Shown here: positions 7,411 through 14,047 of the stretch, piece by piece
Layout of the letters: each line of letters opens with the position of its first letter
Numbering within the stretch: position 1 is the stretch's first letter
NCBI GenBank assembly: GCA_035291705.1
Contig: DATDRM010000066.1
Span: 1-23,580, forward strand
DNA from: DATDRM01 sp035291705
Lineage (GTDB): Bacteria; Chloroflexota; Anaerolineae; Anaerolineales; UBA4823
Direction: 5' to 3'
DNA: 23,580 bases
Notes under the pieces: generated by a model
Databases searched by the model: none
What the model was told of the DNA's origin: nothing
The model's input: the letters and a program-made list of their open reading frames with translations, nothing else
Program-made: the position numbers and the translations under genes

Positions 7411-7926
7411 GTGAAACTGCAAACCCTTCACTCACAAATAATCATGATCAGCCTGGCCATGCTAGCCCTGGCGATCCTGCCGGCTTGTTCAACCTGGCAA
7501 GATTTGGGGGCTTCCGCCTCTGCCGAAGACATCGGCGATAGCGCGCCGCCCTCATCTCAACCAATAACCGCATCCGAACCGCCGCCGACTCCCCCTGACG
7601 ACTCGCTAACCAGCAGCAGCCCGAGTACTCCGCAAAACATGGTCGCATTCGAGGGCACTGTGTTCGTCGCCTCCCTCCAAATTGTCGCTGAACGGTGGAA
7701 GTTGGCCGGATGGCGCATCGGCGACCAACCCTTGAACACGGAGAATCAAGAACCGCCTTCTGATTGTACCTTGTATCCCCATCTCGGCGTTGAAAACCAG
7801 TGGGTGGGCAGCTGTCGCGGTTACATCTTGGTCCCCAGTGACGGCGCTCGGCATATCGATGTCATGCTCACCGCTGAGGATGGCTCGACCACCTTGGTGC
7901 AAGTCGCGCCACCGCCCAGTAATTAA
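7411..7926 (+). CDS. Small predicted lipoprotein, function unknown
   Basis: A 171-residue protein starting with GTG behind GGAG (7401-7404, 6 nt spacing). Residues 1-25 are a signal peptide with a hydrophobic core and a lipobox-like LPAC, with C26 as the lipidated residue, so export and membrane anchoring on the outer face are expected. Residues about 35-76 are a Ser/Pro-rich flexible tether. Residues 77-171 form a compact domain with two cysteines (C119, C135) that could make a disulfide. I do not recognise the domain. It is preceded by a sigma-54-type element and followed 121 nt later by rpoN, so it may be part of the same regulon, as an output or as an envelope-side input. A weak hairpin follows the stop codon. 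Confidence 0.75.
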   Translation: MKLQTLHSQIIMISLAMLALAILPACSTWQDLGASASAEDIGDSAPPSSQPITASEPPPTPPDDSLTSSSPSTPQNMVAFEGTVFVASLQIVAERWKLAGWRIGDQPLNTENQEPPSDCTLYPHLGVENQWVGSCRGYILVPSDGARHIDVMLTAEDGSTTLVQVAPPPSN

Positions 7927-7950
7927 ACCCAATCCCTGGGTCCTTCTTTC
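7927..7950 (+). terminator. Weak candidate intrinsic terminator after the lipoprotein gene
   Basis: A 5-bp stem (ACCCA/TGGGT, loop ATCCC) is followed by the pyrimidine run CCTTCTTTC. The stem is short and the T-tract interrupted, so termination would be partial at best. Confidence 0.35.
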
Positions 7951-8003
7951 CCGGCTTTCCTTATAAAAATGTCAGGTCTTTCCCACTTTCTCGACAAACC
8001 ATT

Positions 8004-8009
8004 TATAAT
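8004..8009 (+). promoter_or_regulatory. Candidate vegetative -10 element upstream of rpoN
   Basis: A perfect TATAAT hexamer lies 38 nt before the rpoN ATG, but no convincing -35 stands 16-18 nt upstream. A start near 8016 would place the sigma-54 element at 8025-8040 inside the leader. Confidence 0.4.
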
Positions 8010-8024
8010 TTGCATATCGAGGTC

Positions 8025-8040
8025 AGGCACGAATCTTGCA
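8025..8040 (+). promoter_or_regulatory. Sigma-54 (-24/-12) element overlapping the rpoN start
   Basis: AGGCACGAATCTTGCA matches TGGCACGNNNNTTGCA at every fixed position except the first T. GG and GC are correctly spaced. The start of transcription it predicts (about 8051) falls just after the annotated ATG (8048) and just before a second in-frame ATG (8054). It could therefore drive a near-leaderless rpoN mRNA or, more simply, act as a binding site through which sigma-54 polymerase blocks the upstream promoter. Confidence 0.58.
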
Positions 8041-8047
8041 ACGTTAA

Positions 8048-9481
8048 ATGCCCATGTTCCAAGCTCCTCACCTCCGCCCAACAACAGCTCTCCGCCCCCT
8101 GACAACCGCCCATCTGGCCCAAACCATGGCGTTGCTAGAATTGAATGCTGCAGAGCTCGATCAAAAGATCGAAGCCGATCTGGCAAGCAACCCCGCCCTG
8201 GAGATCAAGGACACCAGATGCTGTCCACAATGCGGGCGACCGTCATTAGAATCCGGCCCCTGCCCGCGCTGCAATGCTTGCCAAAACCACAGCACGGATA
8301 AACCGATCATCTTTGTCTCTCCACGTCAGGATTTCTATCGACCGGGTGTATCTATCCAGGAAGATCTCCTAGAAGATAACCTGCCTCAATCCACCGAAGA
8401 TCTGCCTACTTACGTTTTACGCCAGATCGCCCCCGAGCTGCACCCGGATGACCGCCGCCTGGCAGCCTACATCCTTTCAAACCTGGACGAAGACGGCTTG
8501 CTCCAGGTGCCTCTCGTGGAGGTAGCGCGCTATCACCATATCCCGCTCTCGCGCCTAGAGTCTGTCTTACGTTTGATCCAGCGCGCAGATCCAGTTGGAG
8601 TTGGTTCCCCCTCTCCCCAAGAGGCCCTGCTGGCTCAACTAAAAGTACTCGCCGAGACGCAACCGGTCCCGCCCTTGGCGGAACAAGCCATCCGCATCGG
8701 CCTGGATTTACTCAGCCGGCACCAATACGTTGAATTGGGACACTTAATTGGCGCCCCCTCTCGCCAAGCGGAACAGCTCGCCCGCTTTATCAGCGACAAC
8801 CTGAATCCCTTCCCTGGGCGCGCTTATTGGGGCGATATCCGCCAAGGAAAGGGTGATTCACCACCGGTTTACACTTTTCCAGACGTGGTGATCACCCCGC
8901 TCACCGAATCCTCAGAGCCGATCCTGGTGGTTGAAGTCGTCTCACCTTACGCGGGTATGTTGCGCATCAATCCCCTATTCCGCCAGGCGTTGAACCAGGC
9001 TCCAACCGATAGAGCAGACCAATGGCGGTCTGACCTGGAACACGCAGAATTGTTAGTTAAGTGCCTGCAACAGCGCACCCACACGGTTGTCCGCCTGATC
9101 GCTCGCATTGTCGTTCTCCAGCGCGAATATATCCTGCACGGGGACGAGTACCTCCAACCCCTCACCCGCGCTTGCTTGGCGGACGAGCTCCAGTTGCACG
9201 AATCAACAATCTCGCGCGCCGTGGCCAGCAAAACTGTCCAGCTGCCGAATGGTCACATCGTCCCCCTGGCAAAATTTTTCGACCGCAGCCTAAATGTGCG
9301 TACCGCCTTGAAACAGATCATCGCCCAGGAAACTAATCCGCTCAGCGACAGCGAGATCGTCGAATTGCTCAACCGCCTGGGGTATTCAGTTGCCCGCAGA
9401 ACTGTCGCTAAGTACCGCGCCATGGAGGGTATCTTACCCTCCCACTTACGACAAAACCATCAAAAGCATGAAAACTCATAA
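8048..9481 (+). CDS. rpoN: RNA polymerase sigma-54 factor with inserted Cys-rich zinc-ribbon-like segment
   Basis: A 477-residue sigma-54 that directs RNA polymerase to -24/-12 promoters and needs an AAA+ activator to open them. Region I is residues about 5-52 (LAQTMALLELNAAELDQKIEADLASNPALE). Core-binding region III begins about residue 122 (VLRQIAPELHPDDRRLAAYILSNLDEDG). The -12-recognising helix-turn-helix is about 377-395. The RpoN box ARRTVAKYR at 449-457 is intact and contacts -24. Between region I and region III, C59-x2-C62 and C72-x2-C75 (with C58 and C78 flanking) make a zinc-ribbon-like insert not present in model proteobacterial RpoN. The usual GVGARDL reads GVGSPSP (184-190). The kinase gene overlaps its 3' end by 14 nt and the regulator follows, forming one operon. 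M3 at 8054 is an alternative start. Confidence 0.95.
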   Translation: MPMFQAPHLRPTTALRPLTTAHLAQTMALLELNAAELDQKIEADLASNPALEIKDTRCCPQCGRPSLESGPCPRCNACQNHSTDKPIIFVSPRQDFYRPGVSIQEDLLEDNLPQSTEDLPTYVLRQIAPELHPDDRRLAAYILSNLDEDGLLQVPLVEVARYHHIPLSRLESVLRLIQRADPVGVGSPSPQEALLAQLKVLAETQPVPPLAEQAIRIGLDLLSRHQYVELGHLIGAPSRQAEQLARFISDNLNPFPGRAYWGDIRQGKGDSPPVYTFPDVVITPLTESSEPILVVEVVSPYAGMLRINPLFRQALNQAPTDRADQWRSDLEHAELLVKCLQQRTHTVVRLIARIVVLQREYILHGDEYLQPLTRACLADELQLHESTISRAVASKTVQLPNGHIVPLAKFFDRSLNVRTALKQIIAQETNPLSDSEIVELLNRLGYSVARRTVAKYRAMEGILPSHLRQNHQKHENS

Positions 9482-11462
9482 ATCGTTTCAAATCCCGACC
9501 ATATCCATCCACCGCCAAAATCAACCAACTTTAGCAGAGATTGAAAGCCTGCTTGACCTGTTTCCCCAGGCTGCTTTGCTGCTTGACCTGCCCCACAATC
9601 GCGTCTTGCTGGCCAATTCTAAAGCTACAGAGCTAACTGCCTTTACCCGCGCTGAACTCACCGCGCAGGCGGTGTCCGATCTCCTGCCAGCATTATCCGG
9701 ACACCAACTCCAGTCAGAGACAAGCGGCAATTTGCAGTCTTTTACCGCCTCGCTCGCCATGCGCAATGGCTCCGGAGTAGAAGTTCTGGTCAGTCTTGCG
9801 CGTCTCGATGCGCAAGGCGTTTGGGAGCTGGCTGCCCTGGAACCGCTCATATTGCATAAACAGCAAAAAGCCGAACTCCAGCGCCATGCGCAGCGCCTCG
9901 AAGATCTCAATACCCTCGCCCGTTCCGGGCAGGATTCTGATGTCGAGCGCGCCATCCAACAAGCCTTAATGGCGGGTGCGCGTCTCACCGGAGCAACGCT
10001 CCTGGCGCTTTACCTGGTACAAGCTTGTGAACCGGCTTTAAAACTGGCTCATACCTTGGGAGAACCGGTAACGCTTCCCATCCAGCTCCCCATCAGTGAA
10101 ATCAGCACCTTGCGTGAGCCAGTTGCCTGGGTGCCTGGCAAACGGACTACGAATTCCCTCCAGCGCGCCGCCCGCGCAGCTAAATGGGCATACCTGGTCA
10201 ACGCACCCCTCGGCAATCCTGAAGCGCTGATTGGCTTGCTGGTCATCGCTTCCCCAGAAGAACCTTTACCGGAAAATCACTTGCCCCTACTCAGCATCCT
10301 TTGCAGCTCCCTCACCGGCCTCATTCAGCATCATACATTTCGGGCGCATCTCCTGGATGAAGGAGAACGGAAGAATCGTTCCCTGGCGATCGGTGAAATG
10401 TTGAAAGAGGCCAGTTCGGAAGCCGTGCTCCTGCTCTCACCTGACCTGACTATCGAAGATTTCAATCCCTCTGCTGAAGCCATTTTTGGCTATGCGGCTA
10501 ATGAGGTTTGTGGTCAACCGGTGAGCAATGTGGTGATTGGCGCAAATAACTTGGTCCCCGCTTTACAAGCTGCCCAGCAGGGAGTCCCTATCTCAAACCT
10601 GGGCGAGGTTCGGCTCCATCGCCGTGACGGATCAGCATTCCCAGCCCACGTCCGCATCCTCCCCCTGACCACCCAAGAACAGCTCGACGGGGTGTTGATC
10701 TTTACCCGTGATCTAAGTGAACATGAGCAGTTTCAGGTACGCAACCAACAGCTTGAACAACGCGCCCTGCTGGGCGAAGTGACCGCTATCTTTGCCCATG
10801 AAGTGCGCAATCCGATCAACAATATCAGCACTGGCCTGCAATTGATGGCCTTGAACCTCCCTCCTGACGATCCTAACCAGGAAGTGATCGCCCGCTTAAG
10901 CCAGGATTGCAATCGCCTGGCTCACCTGATGCAATCCGTGCTGGCTTTTTCGCGACCACCCGAGAATAAGATGCAGCCCGTTGAGCTGCGCGAGTTGCTC
11001 GCCAACCTGTTAGAACGCTGGAGACCTCGCCTGACACACCTCAACGTGAAGCATGAGTTTAAAGTCTCTGCCAAAGGATCGACCATCGTCGGCGATCCAC
11101 GTGCCCTGGAACAGGTCTTCAATAATCTGATCGGCAACGCGGTAGAGGCGATGAGGGTTTCCGGAGGCCGCCTGGCAGTCTTCATCCGGGCTGCCTCTCC
11201 GGTTGGGGGGCGTGATCAGGTCGAGGTCAGTGTAGTCGACAATGGGCCGGGCATCCCTGACGAAATCCGTGAGCGCATTTTCGAGCCTTTCTTCACTACC
11301 AACCGCAATGGTACTGGGCTGGGTCTAGCCATCGCCAAGCGCATCGTTAACCACCATAAAGGCACGATCGGTGTCTCCAGCGTCCCCGGTGGAACTGTGT
11401 TCCAGGTGATCCTACCGCTGGTTGAGAATGGAGAGTTGGGAAAGGAACCTATCCACAAATGA
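9468..11462 (+). CDS. Soluble PAS-GAF-PAS sensor histidine kinase
   Basis: A 664-residue NtrB-like kinase with no membrane segment, so it senses a cytoplasmic signal. Domain order: PAS about 30-125, short coiled coil about 130-155, GAF-like about 155-295, PAS about 308-420, HisKA with H444 in FAHEVRNPINNIS, and HATPase_c about 540-655 with the N box (FNNLIGNAVEAM), G1 (DNGPGIP) and G2 (GTGLGLA). H444 should autophosphorylate and pass the phosphate to D53 of the next protein. I chose the ATG at 9468, which overlaps the rpoN 3' end by 14 nt, over the TTG at 9390, which would add 26 residues encoded deep inside rpoN and outside the first PAS domain. The 3' end overlaps the regulator start by ATGA, implying translational coupling. 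The ligand of the PAS and GAF domains is not predictable. Confidence 0.93.
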   Translation: MKTHKSFQIPTISIHRQNQPTLAEIESLLDLFPQAALLLDLPHNRVLLANSKATELTAFTRAELTAQAVSDLLPALSGHQLQSETSGNLQSFTASLAMRNGSGVEVLVSLARLDAQGVWELAALEPLILHKQQKAELQRHAQRLEDLNTLARSGQDSDVERAIQQALMAGARLTGATLLALYLVQACEPALKLAHTLGEPVTLPIQLPISEISTLREPVAWVPGKRTTNSLQRAARAAKWAYLVNAPLGNPEALIGLLVIASPEEPLPENHLPLLSILCSSLTGLIQHHTFRAHLLDEGERKNRSLAIGEMLKEASSEAVLLLSPDLTIEDFNPSAEAIFGYAANEVCGQPVSNVVIGANNLVPALQAAQQGVPISNLGEVRLHRRDGSAFPAHVRILPLTTQEQLDGVLIFTRDLSEHEQFQVRNQQLEQRALLGEVTAIFAHEVRNPINNISTGLQLMALNLPPDDPNQEVIARLSQDCNRLAHLMQSVLAFSRPPENKMQPVELRELLANLLERWRPRLTHLNVKHEFKVSAKGSTIVGDPRALEQVFNNLIGNAVEAMRVSGGRLAVFIRAASPVGGRDQVEVSVVDNGPGIPDEIRERIFEPFFTTNRNGTGLGLAIAKRIVNHHKGTIGVSSVPGGTVFQVILPLVENGELGKEPIHK

Positions 11463-12634
11463 GCCTTACCATCCTGATCGTTGACGACGAAGAAAACGCC
11501 CGCCTCAACATTGGATCTTTCCTTTCAACCCGCGGCTATGAAGTCCTTGGCGCCTCAACCCTAAGTGAAGCGCGTGAACACCTCCGCCGGGGCAGCGCTG
11601 ATCTCATCTTGCTGGATGTGCGTCTGCCAGACGGGTATGGCCCCTCCTTGCTGGAAGAAACCCTTTCTATGCCGCTCCGCCCACCTATCATCTTGATCAC
11701 GGCCTATGGTGATGTAGACATGGCTGTCGAGGCGATGAAGAATGGCGCCCACGATTTCCTCCAAAAGCCGATCGAATTGACCCAATTAGAAAATTCCATC
11801 TTGCGCGCCGGTGAGGTCATCTCAATGCGGCGTGAGCTGGCACACTTGCGCGAAGCTCAACATAAGCAGCTCAACTTTATTGTCGGAAAAAGCCCTGTGA
11901 TGCGCACCTTGCTCGACCACGCCCAGCGTGCTGCCGCCACCTCGGTCTCAGTCCTGATCACCGGTGAGACAGGGACAGGCAAAGAAGTCCTGGCGCGAGC
12001 CCTGCACCAAATGGGCCCACGCGCAAAAAAGCCCTTCATCGACGTGAGCTGCCCTGCTATCCAGACCACTGTGCTCGAATCGGAGCTGTTTGGCTACGAA
12101 CCTGGGGCTTTCACCAGCGCCGAGAAGCGTAAGCCTGGCCTGATGGAAATCGCCGATGAAGGCATCCTTTTCTTAGACGAGATCGCCTCTACTCCACAGG
12201 ATATTCAGGCTAAACTGCTGCGTGCGCTGGAAGAGCGCAGCTTCCGCCGGGTGGGGGGAACTAACCTGATTAAAGTCGACGTTCAGGTGATTGCGGCTTC
12301 TAACCGTGACTTACCCCAACTGATCGCCCGGGGTGAGTTCCGTGAAGATCTATACTACCGGCTGAAGGTGGTCGATCTCCACATCCCACCCTTACGGCAG
12401 CGGAAAGAAGATATCCCAGAGCTGTTAGGCCTTTTCATCCGCCAGAATAACCCGCGTATGGGAATAAACATCACTGACATTACTCCCCGCGCAATGGAAG
12501 CCCTGATGGCTTACGACTGGCCGGGCAATGTTCGCGAACTGCGTAACGTGATCGAACGGGCGATGCTCTTCTGCGACGACCCCGCCATCGACCTCTCCCA
12601 CCTCCCTCCTGAGTTGTCCCAACCAAAATCCTAA
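11459..12634 (+). CDS. NtrC-family sigma-54 activator lacking a DNA-binding domain
   Basis: A 391-residue response regulator. The receiver domain is residues 1-120, with acidic pocket D9/D10, phospho-acceptor D53, T81 and K103. The AAA+ domain runs about 138-375: Walker A GETGTGK (169-175), the sigma-54 contact loop reading GAFTSA (216-221) instead of GAFTGA, Walker B ILFLDE (236-241), arginine-finger region, and sensor II WPGNVRELRN (354-363). The protein ends about 28 residues after sensor II, with no Fis-type helix-turn-helix; a TAA in clean sequence follows, so this is not a visible frameshift. It should be phosphorylated by the kinase encoded just upstream (ATGA overlap) and open sigma-54 promoters from solution, as Helicobacter FlgR, which also lacks this domain, is known to do. 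Confidence 0.94.
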   Translation: MSLTILIVDDEENARLNIGSFLSTRGYEVLGASTLSEAREHLRRGSADLILLDVRLPDGYGPSLLEETLSMPLRPPIILITAYGDVDMAVEAMKNGAHDFLQKPIELTQLENSILRAGEVISMRRELAHLREAQHKQLNFIVGKSPVMRTLLDHAQRAAATSVSVLITGETGTGKEVLARALHQMGPRAKKPFIDVSCPAIQTTVLESELFGYEPGAFTSAEKRKPGLMEIADEGILFLDEIASTPQDIQAKLLRALEERSFRRVGGTNLIKVDVQVIAASNRDLPQLIARGEFREDLYYRLKVVDLHIPPLRQRKEDIPELLGLFIRQNNPRMGINITDITPRAMEALMAYDWPGNVRELRNVIERAMLFCDDPAIDLSHLPPELSQPKS

Positions 12635-12648
12635 ATTCTGCTCCATCC

Positions 12649-12664
12649 TGGCATACCTCTTGCA
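12649..12664 (+). promoter_or_regulatory. Sigma-54 (-24/-12) promoter upstream of the 12688 gene
   Basis: TGGCATACCTCTTGCA has the TGGCA and TTGCA blocks of the consensus at exact spacing. It lies in the 53-nt gap after the activator gene. The predicted start is near 12675, so the leader of about 13 nt would carry only the AGGAG ribosome site (12676-12680) ahead of the ATG at 12688. Confidence 0.72.
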
Positions 12665-12687
12665 CCATCCTTGCCAGGAGCGAGCCC

Positions 12688-14034
12688 ATGCCCACTTTCC
12701 CAGTTCCGCCTCATAACACCCGCTTGGGTTTCCATTATTTCCCTGATACCAACCACTTCCGTGAGACCGACTTACGCCTATGGCTCCCCCGTCTGCGCTC
12801 TCTCGGCGCGACCTGGCTGACTCTGGTAGCGCCTTCCAGCCGGGCTATACCCGAGCTTTTCCTGGATGGCCTGCTCTCAGAGGGTATTGAGCCCATTCTG
12901 CATTTTCCTTTCTCGCTCGATTCATCTCCCCCGGCTCAAGAATTGCAGAGCCTTTTATCCATATACTCTCGGTGGGGTATCCATTATGTCATATTTTTTA
13001 ATCGGCCGAACAGCCGTGCTGCCTGGTCTACCACAGCCTGGACGCAAAACGATCTGGTAGAACGCTTCCTGGACCGCTTTCTCCCCCTGGCGGGCGCTGC
13101 CTCGGCAGAGGGTCTGGTACCGGTCTTTCCTCCCCTTACACCAGGTGGAGATTACTGGGATACCTCTTTTCTGCGCGCAGCTTTACAGGCGATTGACCGC
13201 CGGGGGCATGACCAGCTGCTCGAAAGCCTTGTCCTCTCCGCATTTGCCCATGCCGGGGATCGTCCGCTCAACTGGGGTTGCGGCGGTCCCGAACGCTGGC
13301 CAGCCGCGCGACCGTATTTCACCCCCTCGGGCTGCCAGGACCAGCGCGGCTTTTGCATTTACGATTGGTACATCGCCATCTCCGAGGCGGTCATCGGTCG
13401 AGCCAGCCCATTGTTATTGCTCGGCCTTGGTTGTCAACGTTGCAACTCCATTTCTGCCGGACTCGTGGAAGACACCTACACTCGGAGGATCCTGGCTATG
13501 GCCCAAGCCCTGGCTATACCGGCTACATCCAATGGGCAAGATCAGATCCCCGCAGAACTCCTCGATCCTTTGCCTCCTCAAGTGCTAGGCGGTAATTATT
13601 GGTTGCTAGCGGCCGATTCCCGGAGCCCGTATCTCTCCGAAGCCTGGTTCCAACCCAATGGCGATCACCTCCCCGTCCTGCGTGCCATGCGCCAGTTGGA
13701 GATCGGGTTGGCTCGAGCGCGTACTATTTCAGGTCAAAAACCCTCATCAGCCACGCAATTTCCCCACCCACTTTCCCATTATCTGCTACTGCCTTCGTAT
13801 GATTGGGGTGTCGCTGACTGGCATATAAATGCTGCCCGACCTTTCATTAAGAAGTATCTCCCAACTGTCGGCTTTTCTCTGGCAGAGGCAGCCCTGGCTG
13901 CCCGCATCACAGTCGTCGGCAGCCCGTACGACTTCCCAGAATCCGTCCTGGATGGACTCCGCGCCGCTGGGTGCTGCGTCGAACGAATCGGCCGAGATGG
14001 CATGAGTATTGCAACACAATTGGCAGATCGATAA
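12688..14034 (+). CDS. Protein of unknown function, possibly a TIM-barrel glycoside-hydrolase-like fold
   Basis: A 448-residue soluble protein without a signal peptide. The N-terminal part (RLGFHYFPDTNHFRETDLRL, then LRSLGATWLTLVAP and LLSEGIEPILHFPF) has the alternating strand/helix pattern of (beta/alpha)8 enzymes that act on sugars, and aromatic residues are frequent (YWDTSF, NWGCGGPERW, YDWYIAISEA). I cannot point to a firm catalytic acid pair, so an enzymatic role is only a guess. The last 85 residues (YLLLPSYDWGVADWHINAAR, then SLAEAALAARITVVGSPYDFPESVLDGLRAAGC) look like a separate alpha/beta domain. The start is the ATG at 12688 with AGGAG 7 nt upstream. It follows the regulator by 53 nt and has its own sigma-54-type promoter; the FtsZ-homologue promoter lies within its last codons. 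Confidence 0.8.
   Translation: MPTFPVPPHNTRLGFHYFPDTNHFRETDLRLWLPRLRSLGATWLTLVAPSSRAIPELFLDGLLSEGIEPILHFPFSLDSSPPAQELQSLLSIYSRWGIHYVIFFNRPNSRAAWSTTAWTQNDLVERFLDRFLPLAGAASAEGLVPVFPPLTPGGDYWDTSFLRAALQAIDRRGHDQLLESLVLSAFAHAGDRPLNWGCGGPERWPAARPYFTPSGCQDQRGFCIYDWYIAISEAVIGRASPLLLLGLGCQRCNSISAGLVEDTYTRRILAMAQALAIPATSNGQDQIPAELLDPLPPQVLGGNYWLLAADSRSPYLSEAWFQPNGDHLPVLRAMRQLEIGLARARTISGQKPSSATQFPHPLSHYLLLPSYDWGVADWHINAARPFIKKYLPTVGFSLAEAALAARITVVGSPYDFPESVLDGLRAAGCCVERIGRDGMSIATQLADR
13998..14013 (+). promoter_or_regulatory. Sigma-54 (-24/-12) promoter upstream of the FtsZ homologue
   Basis: TGGCATGAGTATTGCA has perfect TGGCA and TTGCA blocks with GG and GC 10 nt apart, identical in its fixed bases to the element at 12649. 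It overlaps the last codons of the 12688 gene. Transcription is predicted from about 14024, 24 nt before the ATG at 14048, leaving AGGAG (14036-14040) in the leader. Confidence 0.72.
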
Positions 14035-14035
14035 C

Positions 14036-14040
14036 AGGAG
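14036..14040 (+). promoter_or_regulatory. Shine-Dalgarno sequence fixing the FtsZ-homologue start
   Basis: AGGAG stands 7 nt before the ATG at 14048. The in-frame TTG at 14009 lies within the -12 element and has no ribosome site, so the ATG is preferred. Confidence 0.75.
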
Positions 14041-14047
14041 AATTCCG

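Noticed and set aside
9390..9467. TTG start adding 26 residues to the histidine kinase
   Set aside because: The extension is encoded deep within rpoN, lies outside the first PAS domain and has no ribosome site; the ATG at 9468 gives a normal short overlap.
14009..14047. TTG start adding 13 residues to the FtsZ homologue
   Set aside because: It falls within the -12 promoter element, whereas the ATG at 14048 has AGGAG 7 nt upstream.
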